Shown: one piece after another, positions 8,411 to 16,832 of the stretch
Position numbering within the stretch: the stretch's first letter is position 1
How the letters are laid out: each line of letters opens with the position of its first letter
Assembly: GCA_959020715.1 (NCBI GenBank)
Contig: CAUESV010000002.1
Span: 180,238 to 244,237 of the forward strand
DNA: 64,000 nt
From: an uncultured Collinsella sp.
GTDB taxonomy: Bacteria > Actinomycetota > Coriobacteriia > Coriobacteriales > Coriobacteriaceae
Direction of reading: 5' to 3'
Notes under the pieces: generated by a model
What the model was told of the DNA's origin: nothing
The model's database searches: none
What the model saw: the letters and a program-made list of their open reading frames with translations, nothing else
Position numbers and translations under genes: made by a program

Positions 8411-9622
8411 GTGAAGCTTCTTAAATTAAGAATTGATGGGGTCACGCTGTTTAAGGACAAGCGTTTCGAGCTTGATTTTATTGCCGCTGATCGCGTTTTG
8501 AGCGATGAAGAAGGTAATTTCGCCGATGTGTTTCCGCTGCCGGTGGGGTCTTCGCTTTATTCTCAGAATGTAATGGGTGTTGTTGGCGTAAACGCATCCG
8601 GTAAGACAACGACTCTCAACCTTGTGCGCTTTGTGCTTGGCTATATGTCTGGCAGCTTTGTTATGCGACGCTTTGCAACTGGTTCCGATGTTCTCGGAAA
8701 CTTGGAGCGCCAGGTCAATGTTTCCTGTGTATTTTTCGAAAAAGGTTCGGTATATCTTATTGAGTCCCAGCTTCGCAAAGTGGATGGCGAAGCTGCAGAT
8801 GATACTTCTTTTGCGGGATCGCTTACATTTGAGAACGAATGGCTTTGGAGATGTCCCACATCACGCGTCTCTAGAAAGGTCGTTTTAAATATCGAGCGTC
8901 TGAAGGATGTCTCTGAGCCTATCCTGGTTCGTGAGGGGCCTGCTGATGGCGACCTTGTTCTTAACGATGCCCAACGAACTTTCTTGGATGACAACATGTC
9001 GATCGTCTCTGTCATCACGGGCAAAAAAATCGTCTCGGTGGAGTCTCCCGAGCGCACGCTGCCTTTGACGAGCTTGCCAACCCCTGTTGTTCAGGCTTTT
9101 GATCCGAGCGTAGAATATCTTGTCTGGAACAAGGAAAACCAAGTGTTCCATCTTAAGTTTAAGGGAGAACGAGCGGAGCGGGTGATGAATGTCGCGATCG
9201 CGACTTCTATTCTGTCAAATGGAACGGTTTTGGGTGCGGAATTGGTCAATCAAGCGATAACTGCTCTCAGAAATGGGGGCTATCTGATTGTGGACGAGAT
9301 CGAAACGGGTCTTAATAGATCGCTTGTAGGCACAGTGATTGAGCTTTTTGCTTCTCCCGTTACGAACCCCCATGGGGCAACCTTGCTCTTTTCGACCCAT
9401 TACTCGGAGCTTCTTGATGTGCTAAGACGTAAAGACAATGTATTTGTTCTTGTGCGCGACGATTCGTTTAAGACGGAGCTCATTAAGTATTCCGAGCGTA
9501 TCAATCGGATTGAGAATAAAAAGAGCGATGTGATCATCAACAACGTGATCAAGGGATCTATGCCTAAGTACCCCGACGTTCAAGCGATGCGCGAGTATGT
9601 TTGTGAGCATATCAATGGATAA
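8411..9622 (+). CDS. AAA15/RloA-like ATPase of a putative anti-phage pair
   Basis: A 403-aa protein, GTG start 5 bases after GAGGAGGT. It has an SMC/ABC-like ATPase layout: strand-rich N terminus (LLKLRIDGVTLFKDKRFEL), Walker A GVNASGKT at 59-66, and Walker B LIVDEIETGLN near 293-304 with the extra glutamate expected of this clade. A switch histidine follows in FSTHYSELLDVL near 330. There is no transmembrane partner, so this is not a transporter. Such AAA15 ATPases act as sensors in RloA/AbiL- and PARIS-type systems together with a small TOPRIM-like effector, and such a gene overlaps its 3' end. The exact system type is inference. Confidence 0.8.
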   Translation: MKLLKLRIDGVTLFKDKRFELDFIAADRVLSDEEGNFADVFPLPVGSSLYSQNVMGVVGVNASGKTTTLNLVRFVLGYMSGSFVMRRFATGSDVLGNLERQVNVSCVFFEKGSVYLIESQLRKVDGEAADDTSFAGSLTFENEWLWRCPTSRVSRKVVLNIERLKDVSEPILVREGPADGDLVLNDAQRTFLDDNMSIVSVITGKKIVSVESPERTLPLTSLPTPVVQAFDPSVEYLVWNKENQVFHLKFKGERAERVMNVAIATSILSNGTVLGAELVNQAITALRNGGYLIVDEIETGLNRSLVGTVIELFASPVTNPHGATLLFSTHYSELLDVLRRKDNVFVLVRDDSFKTELIKYSERINRIENKKSDVIINNVIKGSMPKYPDVQAMREYVCEHING

Positions 9623-10199
9623 TCAGGCAAAAGACATTCTGTCAAGTCGTTTTGTCTTGTTTAGCTGTGAAGGAACTGCAGAGGGCGCTGTTATCCAGGT
9701 GTTGTATGACAACGATTTGTTGATCGTTCCAAGAGAACGAGTGGTCAAAGATGCTCTCATTGTCGATCGTCCTTACACGCGAAAACGCAAAGCGTCCGAA
9801 ATTGCAAACGACTATTTCTCGATGAACTACGAGACTGCTGGGGCTGAAGGGCTTGTGGTCGCAAGGATTGTGGACAGCAGCGCTCCCAGGTTTGAGTTTC
9901 CAAAGCGCAGACAGAACGGCACTAAAGTGCTGAGTTTTGTTACGCGACCGGAGATTGAGATGCTTGTGATTCACGCCGAGGGTGCCTATCGGGATTGGGG
10001 GAATGCGACCAGAAGGGACAGGCAACTTAGGCCTAACGAATTCTGCAAGCAGCGTCTTGGACTTGGCAAAATTAAAGAGAAGGACTTTCTTGAGGAATAT
10101 TGGGGCAACGGCGAAAAACTTGTAAAAGCAATTAAAGCTCATGCGGAGACGAGTAAGCGAAAGAACGGAGAGCTTCTGCTGGTTGACTTGTTGAAATAG
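9615..10199 (+). CDS. TOPRIM/RloB-like effector partner of the AAA15 ATPase
   Basis: A 194-aa protein. ATG at 9615 is preferred; it overlaps the ATPase stop by 8 bases, while upstream ATG 9597 and GTG 9603 give longer overlaps. The N terminus reads RFVLFSCEGTAEGAVIQVL, a strand followed by an acidic CEGxxE turn as in TOPRIM/RloB-type domains. VVARIVDSS near 85 and RPEIEMLVIHAEG near 115 could supply the remaining acidic positions. The tight overlap argues for a two-protein complex. By analogy with AbiLii, RloB or AriB it may be a nuclease; this is inferred and moderate in strength. It could also be a distinct, unnamed family. Confidence 0.6.
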   Translation: MDNQAKDILSSRFVLFSCEGTAEGAVIQVLYDNDLLIVPRERVVKDALIVDRPYTRKRKASEIANDYFSMNYETAGAEGLVVARIVDSSAPRFEFPKRRQNGTKVLSFVTRPEIEMLVIHAEGAYRDWGNATRRDRQLRPNEFCKQRLGLGKIKEKDFLEEYWGNGEKLVKAIKAHAETSKRKNGELLLVDLLK

Positions 10200-10216
10200 C
10201 AGTTGAGTGCCCGACG

Positions 10217-10337
10217 GAAGTATGTGGCAAATTTCGGAACCCTCGAGCACACCGCCCTTTTCATGTAAAGAAACCGCAGGTAGAAACGTTGTCACTATCC
10301 AGTGTGGTCGTCATGTCAAGAATTTGCCGCATACTTC
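10217..10337. repeat. Long inverted-repeat element between the defence island and the pel operon
   Basis: GAAGTATGTGGCAAATT (10217-10233) pairs with AATTTGCCGCATACTTC (10321-10337), 17 bp with one mismatch, around an 87-base interior. The flanks 10205-10212 (GAGTGCCC) and 10345-10351 extend the pairing imperfectly. Size and shape resemble the elements at 22779 and 25148. It could be a transcript-boundary structure or a small non-coding mobile element. Confidence 0.5.
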
Positions 10338-10424
10338 TGGATTGGGTGCTCATTTAGCACTTTCAATGTCCCCACATCCTCTAAAAAAGTTCTTAAAACA
10401 GCCTTAAAGGCGCTCCAGCTCGCG

Positions 10425-10455
10425 TTGACAGCGTAAAATACGCATGTTTGACTAT
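10425..10455 (+). promoter_or_regulatory. Putative promoter of the Pel-like operon
   Basis: A consensus -35 box, TTGACA, lies at 10425-10430, with only a weak -10 (TGACTA/GACTAT) around 10449-10455. A 13-bp palindrome, GCGTAAAATACGC (10431-10443), fills the spacer and could be an operator. The ribosome site AGGAGGGG follows at about 10474, and ATG at 10488. The weak -10 with a strong -35 suggests a need for activation. Confidence 0.45.
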
Positions 10456-10487
10456 GGCAGAAGTGGATTTTAGAGGAGGGGTGCGCT

Positions 10488-12626
10488 ATGGAGGTGCTGG
10501 TTGTTGGCAACACCGCATATGTTGACGATGACTTTTGTGCCAAGGCGTTCCCCGGGGACCACGTTAAGGTCGTCGCTGCCGCAGAAGCGCGCCGCGATGA
10601 GTCGTCGCCCCATGCCTCGTGGAAAGAACTGCTCCAGCACTTGGAGCAGGCCTATGAGTTCGACCGCGTGGTCTACCTTTCTAATTACCTTACCCCGCAT
10701 ATCGATAGCGTGGGCGATATCGAGCTGCTGCGTTCGGTCTTTCGCGCGTGCATGGGTCGCCGGATCCAGCTGTTGTATATAGCAGGTCCCGCAGGTGCCG
10801 AGGGTGCCGCCGATGCCGCGGGGCGAACGGGCAAGGGCATTATCGCGCGCGCAGCTAACGACCTGTGCCGCTACTACGCTGCTCGCGACGGCGTTCAGAC
10901 CAAGATTCTGCGCGTGCCCTTCCTGTACACTGCCTCCGCCGCGCTGGAAGATCCGTTTTTGGTGCCGTTGTTCGATGCGTGCTCAACCGGATCGGTCGCT
11001 CTGCAGGGCGCGCAGGATGCGGCGTTTCCCCTGCTGTGTGCCGAGGAGCTTGCGGTGCTGGTACGCCGTATCTTCGACAGCTGGGATGGTAACTTTGAGA
11101 CGCTCGACGTAGCCGATACCTTCCATCACACGGCGGGTGAGGTGGGCGATGCCCTCAAGGCGCTGTTCCCCGGCCTTGCCGTTGCCTATGGCGATTCTGC
11201 CGGCTACACCCTGCCCGCCAGCGACGTCGCTCGCGTGCGCTATGGCTGGTTTCAGCGCTACGACTTGCTGCGCGATCTTTCGACCATTCAGGCGCGTTGG
11301 GATGCTGGCCGCTCAAAGAAGGTCAGCCCCTTGCGCGCCGCCATCGACCGCATCCAAATGTGCACGCTGCCTATTAAATGCCTGGAGACGGCAGCCGCCT
11401 GGGTCCTGTTCGAGGTGCTGGAGCACCTGTTCTCCCAATCGGCCCAGCTCAACGTGCTCGATTATCGCCTGCTCTACGTGGTGCTGATTGGCACGCTGTA
11501 TGGCTTGGACTTTGGCTTGGTCGCGGCACTGCTGGCTTCTATTGGCCTGGCGGCGAGCTACTTTACCCAGTATGGCTATACCTTCCAGGGTCTCTTTTAC
11601 GAGCCGTCTAACTGGCTGCCGTTTATTGCGTACTTTGTTGTGGGTGCCGTGTGCGGCTATGTGCAGCTGCGCAACAGCGAAGCCATTAGGGCGGAGCGCG
11701 ATCAAAACGAGCTCGTGCGCAACCGCAATACGTTCCTTACGCAGCTCTACCACGACGCGATCGAGGATAAGCGCGCGTACAGGCGCCAGATCGTGGGTCG
11801 CCACGACAGCTTTGGCAAGATCTTTGCGGTGACGCAGGAGCTCGACTTGCTCAACCCACGCGACATCTATCGCAAGTGCTGCGAGCTTTTGGGCGAGATC
11901 CTCGAGAACGATTCCGTGGCGATCTACCATGTTTCGGGCGGGGCATTTGCACGCCTGGTGGCAGCAAGTCCTGCGATTGCCGAAGATGCCGCACGCTCGC
12001 TCGCGCTTGAGCAGCTTGCATCTCTTTTGGGCGACGGGGGTCGTTCGAACCTGTGGGTGAACCGCGAGTTGAAGCCGGGGCTTCCCATGTTTGGATACAC
12101 GATTGAGCGCGACGGGGCACCCGCCGTGTTGATCTTTGTGCGTAGTGCGGCCGAAAACCAAATGACCCTCTATTATCAAAACCTGTTCCGCATCTTGTGC
12201 GGCCTGGTCGAAAGTGCGCTGGGCCGTGCCTTTGATTATGAGGCGGTGGCGCAGGATAAACGCTGCGTTGACGGCACTTGCGTGCTCAAACAGGCTGCCT
12301 TTGGCCAAGAGCTCGCGGCGGAGCAGGCGCTGGCAGATAGCAAGATGGGGAGTTTTTTGCTCCTGCGCGTGGTACCGGGCATGGAGCCTGTCGGCGAGCT
12401 GGTGGGCGCAATTGGGTCGGCAATCCGCGAGAGCGACGCGGCGGGCTTGGTCGACGGCGACGTGCTCTACCTGCTTATGCGTCAGGCAAAGGCGTGCGAT
12501 CTGCCCATTATCCGCGAGCGCCTGAGCGCAAAGCATATTGCGGTGGAGCCCGTCGACGGCGAGGACATCGTGGCGCTGCTGCAGCACATCGCTTACACCG
12601 GTGACGGTGAGGGGGGTGCCGCTTGA
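10488..12626 (+). CDS. pelD: PelD-like c-di-GMP receptor with N-terminal epimerase-like domain
   Basis: A 712-aa inner-membrane protein. Residues 1-250 resemble an extended NAD-epimerase/dehydratase fold (MEVLVVGNTAYVDDDF, later YIAGPAG) without a clear SYK catalytic set. About 298-395 form four membrane helices; 455-590 look like a GAF domain. About 610-705 form a degenerate GGDEF domain in which GGDEF is replaced by DGDVL. Five residues before it, RESD (near 647) keeps the RxxD inhibitory-site pattern used by PelD to bind c-di-GMP. So the domain is probably a receptor, not a cyclase. It opens the operon, and its stop overlaps the next start (TTGA). From memory, Gram-positive PelD proteins with an epimerase-like extension have been described. 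Confidence 0.75.
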   Translation: MEVLVVGNTAYVDDDFCAKAFPGDHVKVVAAAEARRDESSPHASWKELLQHLEQAYEFDRVVYLSNYLTPHIDSVGDIELLRSVFRACMGRRIQLLYIAGPAGAEGAADAAGRTGKGIIARAANDLCRYYAARDGVQTKILRVPFLYTASAALEDPFLVPLFDACSTGSVALQGAQDAAFPLLCAEELAVLVRRIFDSWDGNFETLDVADTFHHTAGEVGDALKALFPGLAVAYGDSAGYTLPASDVARVRYGWFQRYDLLRDLSTIQARWDAGRSKKVSPLRAAIDRIQMCTLPIKCLETAAAWVLFEVLEHLFSQSAQLNVLDYRLLYVVLIGTLYGLDFGLVAALLASIGLAASYFTQYGYTFQGLFYEPSNWLPFIAYFVVGAVCGYVQLRNSEAIRAERDQNELVRNRNTFLTQLYHDAIEDKRAYRRQIVGRHDSFGKIFAVTQELDLLNPRDIYRKCCELLGEILENDSVAIYHVSGGAFARLVAASPAIAEDAARSLALEQLASLLGDGGRSNLWVNRELKPGLPMFGYTIERDGAPAVLIFVRSAAENQMTLYYQNLFRILCGLVESALGRAFDYEAVAQDKRCVDGTCVLKQAAFGQELAAEQALADSKMGSFLLLRVVPGMEPVGELVGAIGSAIRESDAAGLVDGDVLYLLMRQAKACDLPIIRERLSAKHIAVEPVDGEDIVALLQHIAYTGDGEGGAA

Positions 12627-13528
12627 TCTCGCTTGTCGTTGCTGCCGTCTTGCTGCTGATTCATGCGCTGGTTTGCCTGATGCTGTGGACGCTCATGAAG
12701 CTGGGCCTGCTGCCGGTGCGCGGGCACATGCTGGCTGTGATGGTGCTGGTGCCGCTGTGGGGCCCGTTGCTGGTGGTTTTGCTATCGGTCCGCAGCGCGG
12801 TGTTTGGCGAGGGGCTGAAAGAGTCTGCGCTGGAGTCGCTGCGCTTCAACGATGACCTGCATCGCAGTATGTCGGTACCGAGTGGTGAGGACGATTCAGG
12901 CGTAGTGCCGCTCGAGGAGGCGCTCATCGTCAACGACCCGGCATACCGGCGCCGCCTAATGCTCTCCATGCTCACCGAGGAGCCCGACGCTTACCTGGCG
13001 CAGCTGCAGGCGGCTAAGCTTAACGACGACGTTGAGGTGGCGCACTATGCCGCGACGGCGGTGGCGCAGATCTCCAAGGAGTCCGACCTTAAACTGCAGC
13101 AGCTGGAGCGCGCCTTTAAGACGGACCCGAGCGCGCAAAACCTCATCGAATACTGCGATTTTCTTGGTGAATACTTAGGCTCGGGCTTGGCCGAGGGGCG
13201 CGTGGCTCAGATTCAGCGCCAACAGTACGCGCGCCTGCTTGCGCGTCGCTGCGAGCGCGAGGATACCCTTGAGCTGCGCATTCGATACGCGACGGCGCTG
13301 GCCGATGTCGGACAGATCGACGAGGCGCAGGCCGTGACCGACCAGCTGGTGCTCGACGTGCCCGACGAGCAGGAGGTTTGGATGCTTTGCCTGCGCCTGG
13401 CCGTGATGCGCCGCGACGGTGACGAAGTCCACCGTGTGATCGATGCGATTGACAAGCAACATGTGTATTTAAGCGCCGACAACCGCGAAAAGTTGGCGTT
13501 TTGGCGCGACGGGGAGGAGGCTAGATGA
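12623..13528 (+). CDS. pelE: PelE-like membrane protein with TPR-type helical repeats
   Basis: A 301-aa protein starting at a TTG that overlaps the pelD stop; a run of G (AGGGGGG) lies just upstream as ribosome site. Two membrane helices occupy residues about 1-60, followed by a cytosolic region of paired helices (about 100-295) resembling TPR repeats, for example YATALADVGQIDEAQAV. In Pel systems PelE is a membrane scaffold that works with PelD. Position, length and topology fit; sequence identity is not obvious. Its stop overlaps the next ATG (ATGA). Confidence 0.65.
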   Translation: MISLVVAAVLLLIHALVCLMLWTLMKLGLLPVRGHMLAVMVLVPLWGPLLVVLLSVRSAVFGEGLKESALESLRFNDDLHRSMSVPSGEDDSGVVPLEEALIVNDPAYRRRLMLSMLTEEPDAYLAQLQAAKLNDDVEVAHYAATAVAQISKESDLKLQQLERAFKTDPSAQNLIEYCDFLGEYLGSGLAEGRVAQIQRQQYARLLARRCEREDTLELRIRYATALADVGQIDEAQAVTDQLVLDVPDEQEVWMLCLRLAVMRRDGDEVHRVIDAIDKQHVYLSADNREKLAFWRDGEEAR

Positions 13529-15405
13529 GCGTGGCGCAACATATCCGCGACCGTGCAGACCGCTTTCGTTGGATGGGGCTGCTCGTAGTGTGGGCTATTT
13601 TTATCGTCATGGCCGCCGTGCTGCTGATCGAACGCGCCGGCGTGCAGTACAGTGCTGGACAGCACAAGCTGGGCATGCTCGCCGCCAACGACGCGGTGCC
13701 GGCCTCCTCGGCAATCTTTGGCCAAAAGCCCACGTGCCTGGTCATTACCGATTCCGATCAAGCTGGCGTCGAGGACGTAAAGGAACAGTTCGACCAGATC
13801 CTGCTCGACATGAAGATCGCGCACCGCGACGTGGACCTTGCCCTGGATGGTGCGGATGCCATTCCCTCGCTGACCTCCTTCGATCGCGTGATTTTGCTCA
13901 TGCCGTCGCTCGATGGGCTCGGTACGCACCTGAGCGACATTATGAGTTGGGTGAGTGCCGGTGGTTCGCTTATGCTCGCCATGCCGCCGGATAACTCGAG
14001 CTATCTGCAAGTGATTGCCTCCAAGCTTGGCATTGAATCGGCCGGATATGACTATGTAAAAGCCGAAAGCATTGTGCCGAGCGAAGACTTTATGCTGGGC
14101 GGGGGAGAGCGCTACGAGCTCTCGGATCCCTTCGATTCTTCGCTCTCGGTTTCATTGCGCGAAACGGCCCACGTATGGGCAAAGACCGGTGACACTGGCA
14201 CGCCGCTCATTTGGTCTAACGATTGCGGCAGTGGTCACACCGTGGTGTGCAATATCGGTATCTATGACAAGGTCATGCGTGGCTTTTACGCCGCGGCGAT
14301 CAGTCTGCTGGGTGATACCACGGCCTATCCGGTCATCAACAGCGCCGTGTTCTATTTGGACGACTTTCCTAGCCCCGTGCCCTCGGGCGATGGTACTTAT
14401 ATCAAGCGTGACTACGGCCTTTCCATTGCGGATTTTTACACCAAGGTCTGGTGGCCCGATCTGCAAAAGCTCGCGCAAAAATACGGCATTCGCTATACCG
14501 GCGTGATGATCGAAAACTACGAGGACGCGGTCAACCAGACCGAGCCCGCGCGACAGGCCGATACCACGCAGTTCCGCTATTTTGGCGGCATGCTGCTGCA
14601 GATGGGCGGCGAGCTGGGCTTTCACGGCTACAACCATCAGCCGCTTGCGCTCTGGGACACCGACTATGGTACGTTGTACGTCTACAAGACCTGGAAGAAC
14701 AAAGAGACGCTCGTCGCTTCGCTCAACGAACTTATCGCGTTTCAGGACGAGGTCCTGCCCAACGCTCATGGCTCGGTTTACGTGCCGCCGTCGAATATCC
14801 TTTCGGCCCGCGCGCGCAAGCTTATCGGTACCGATGTTCCGCGAATTAAGACCATTGCCAGTACGTATTTTGAGGATGGCACCGACCTGCCGTACGTGCA
14901 GGAGTTTGGCGTGGCGAGCGATGGCATTGTGGAGCAGCCACGTATTGTTTCGGGCGGCATGGTCGACGATTCCTATATGCGCCTGGCAGCCGTGTCCGAG
15001 CTCAACATGCACTACGTGAGCACGCACTTTATGCACCCGGACGACCTTTTGGATCCCGATCGCGGAGCCAAGGAGGGCTGGGAGGTCTACAAGGGCGGCC
15101 TGGTCGACTACCTGGAGTGGCTTACCAAATCCGCGCCCGACCTGCGGCACCAGACGGCGTCGGAGTGCTCCGGTGCCATCCAGCGCTTTTCGTCCGTGAC
15201 GGTGAGCGTGGATACCAGCGCGGATGCCTGGACGCTCAGCCTGGGCAATTTCCACGACGAGGCGTGGCTCATGTTCCGCGCCAATAATGGCGAGCCGGGT
15301 GCGGTGACGGGTGGCGAACTGACGCAGCTTACGGGCAATCTGTATCTGCTCAAGGCAAATGATAAGACCGTGACGATCGAGCGCAAGGAGGGTGGCGATA
15401 AATGA
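13525..15405 (+). CDS. pelA: PelA-type extracellular polysaccharide deacetylase (DUF2194-like)
   Basis: A 626-aa protein with one N-terminal membrane helix (residues about 16-38) and a large outside domain. The deacetylase metal site is visible as YLDDFPSP (Asp near 279-280) and HGYNH (His near 367 and 371), with later FMHPDD. The N-terminal outside part (about 60-260) looks like a glutamine-amidotransferase-like fold (RVILLMPSLDGLG, GGSLMLAMPP). The protein would partly remove N-acetyl groups from the secreted polymer. Compared with proteobacterial PelA, the hydrolase domain is absent, as in the Bacillus PelA-DA form. ATGA overlaps on both sides show tight coupling. Confidence 0.75.
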   Translation: MSVAQHIRDRADRFRWMGLLVVWAIFIVMAAVLLIERAGVQYSAGQHKLGMLAANDAVPASSAIFGQKPTCLVITDSDQAGVEDVKEQFDQILLDMKIAHRDVDLALDGADAIPSLTSFDRVILLMPSLDGLGTHLSDIMSWVSAGGSLMLAMPPDNSSYLQVIASKLGIESAGYDYVKAESIVPSEDFMLGGGERYELSDPFDSSLSVSLRETAHVWAKTGDTGTPLIWSNDCGSGHTVVCNIGIYDKVMRGFYAAAISLLGDTTAYPVINSAVFYLDDFPSPVPSGDGTYIKRDYGLSIADFYTKVWWPDLQKLAQKYGIRYTGVMIENYEDAVNQTEPARQADTTQFRYFGGMLLQMGGELGFHGYNHQPLALWDTDYGTLYVYKTWKNKETLVASLNELIAFQDEVLPNAHGSVYVPPSNILSARARKLIGTDVPRIKTIASTYFEDGTDLPYVQEFGVASDGIVEQPRIVSGGMVDDSYMRLAAVSELNMHYVSTHFMHPDDLLDPDRGAKEGWEVYKGGLVDYLEWLTKSAPDLRHQTASECSGAIQRFSSVTVSVDTSADAWTLSLGNFHDEAWLMFRANNGEPGAVTGGELTQLTGNLYLLKANDKTVTIERKEGGDK

Positions 15406-16829
15406 GAATCTGCTTGGTACTCGAGGGTTGCTACCCCTATGTGCACGGCGGCGTATCTACCTGGATGCATGGCTACATTACGGCCATGCCCGAGCACGAG
15501 TTTGTGCTGTGGGTGATCGGCGCGCATGCTGCCGACCGTGGCAAGTTTGTCTACGAGCTGCCCGGCAACGTGGTCGAGGTGCACGAGGTGTTCCTGGACG
15601 ACGCCCTGCGGCTTTCGGGCGAGCAACATGAAGCCAGTTTTAACGACCGTGAGCGCGAGGCGCTACGCCGTCTGGTGTCGCTCTCCAATCCGGACTGGGA
15701 CGTGTTATTCGATATCTTCCACCGCCGTCGCGTGCATCCGCTCTCGTTTTTACAGAGCCGCACGTTTATGGATATCTTTCGCGACGTGTGCCTGGCCGAG
15801 TATCCCTACACGCCCTTTGCCGATGCATTTCACACCATGCGCTCCATGTTGCTGCCCGTGCTCTACCTGTTGGGCAGCGAGGTGCCGGTGGCCGATGTGT
15901 ACCATGCCATCTCGACCGGCTACGGTGGCCTGCTCGCCTGCCTGGGCTCAAGCGTTCACCATGCGCCGGTGCTGCTGACCGAGCATGGCATCTATACCCG
16001 CGAGCGCGAGGAAGAGATCATTCGCGCCGATTGGGTGGTGCCGTCGTTTAAGGACCGCTGGATCCGCTTTTTCTACCTGCTTTCGGAGGAGATCTACCGC
16101 CGCGCCTTCCGCGTGACGAGTTTGTTCCATAACGCCCGCAAGACGCAGATTGATATGGGCTGCGATGCGGACAAATGCCTGGTCATCCCCAACGGCATCC
16201 AGTTCGATCGCTTTAAGGATATTCCCTTAAAGACCGATGACGGCTGGGTGGATATTGGCGCGGTGGTGCGCCTTGCGCCCATCAAGGATGTCAAGACCAT
16301 GATCTATGCCTTCTTTGAGCTGCACGAGCGCCTGCCCAAGGTGCGCCTGCACATCATGGGCGGCGTGGACGACGAGGAGTACGGCGCCGAGTGCCACGCG
16401 CTGGTCGAAACCCTGGGCGTGCGCGACCTGATCTTTACCGGCCGCGTCAACGTAGTCGAGTACATGGAAAAGCTCGACTTTACCATTTTGACGAGCATCT
16501 CCGAGGGCCAGCCGCTCAGCGTGCTGGAGTCGCTTGCAGCGCGCCGTCCCTGCGTGACGACTGAGGTGGGCTGCTGCCGTGAGTTGCTCGAAGGCGCCCC
16601 GGGCGACGACTTTGGCGTGGCGGGTTTTGTGACGCCGCCTATGTATCGCAAGGGCTTGGCCGATGCCATGGAACGCATGTGCACAAGCCGCGCCCGCCGT
16701 ATCGAGATGGGGGAGCGCGGCCAGCGTCGCGTTGCCACGTACTTCTTGCACGAGCAGATGCTCGCCAACTATCGCGCGCTGTACGACGAGACAGCATGTG
16801 CGTTTAACCTGCCCAGAGAGGGGGAGTAG
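15402..16829 (+). CDS. pelF: PelF-type glycosyltransferase (GT4)
   Basis: A 475-aa cytosolic GT-B glycosyltransferase. N-terminal LEGCYPYVHGGVSTWMH is characteristic of PelF. LLTEHGIYTREREEEI (about 188-203) and the C-terminal donor-site ISEGQPLSVLE (E-x7-E near 368-376) complete the active site. RFKDIPLKTDDG and VVRLAPIKDVKTMI mark the inter-domain region. Expected role: polymerising the Pel chain from UDP-sugars at the cytosolic face, in complex with PelD, PelE and PelG. Length is normal for the family. The ATG overlaps the deacetylase stop. Confidence 0.9.
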   Translation: MRICLVLEGCYPYVHGGVSTWMHGYITAMPEHEFVLWVIGAHAADRGKFVYELPGNVVEVHEVFLDDALRLSGEQHEASFNDREREALRRLVSLSNPDWDVLFDIFHRRRVHPLSFLQSRTFMDIFRDVCLAEYPYTPFADAFHTMRSMLLPVLYLLGSEVPVADVYHAISTGYGGLLACLGSSVHHAPVLLTEHGIYTREREEEIIRADWVVPSFKDRWIRFFYLLSEEIYRRAFRVTSLFHNARKTQIDMGCDADKCLVIPNGIQFDRFKDIPLKTDDGWVDIGAVVRLAPIKDVKTMIYAFFELHERLPKVRLHIMGGVDDEEYGAECHALVETLGVRDLIFTGRVNVVEYMEKLDFTILTSISEGQPLSVLESLAARRPCVTTEVGCCRELLEGAPGDDFGVAGFVTPPMYRKGLADAMERMCTSRARRIEMGERGQRRVATYFLHEQMLANYRALYDETACAFNLPREGE

Positions 16830-16832
16830 CCG

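Noticed and set aside
8411..9622. ABC transporter ATP-binding protein
   Set aside because: No ABC signature LSGGQ and no membrane partner; the Walker B with extra glutamate and overall layout fit AAA15/RloA-type ATPases.
12302..12626. Active diguanylate cyclase
   Set aside because: The GGDEF signature is replaced by DGDVL, so catalysis is not expected.
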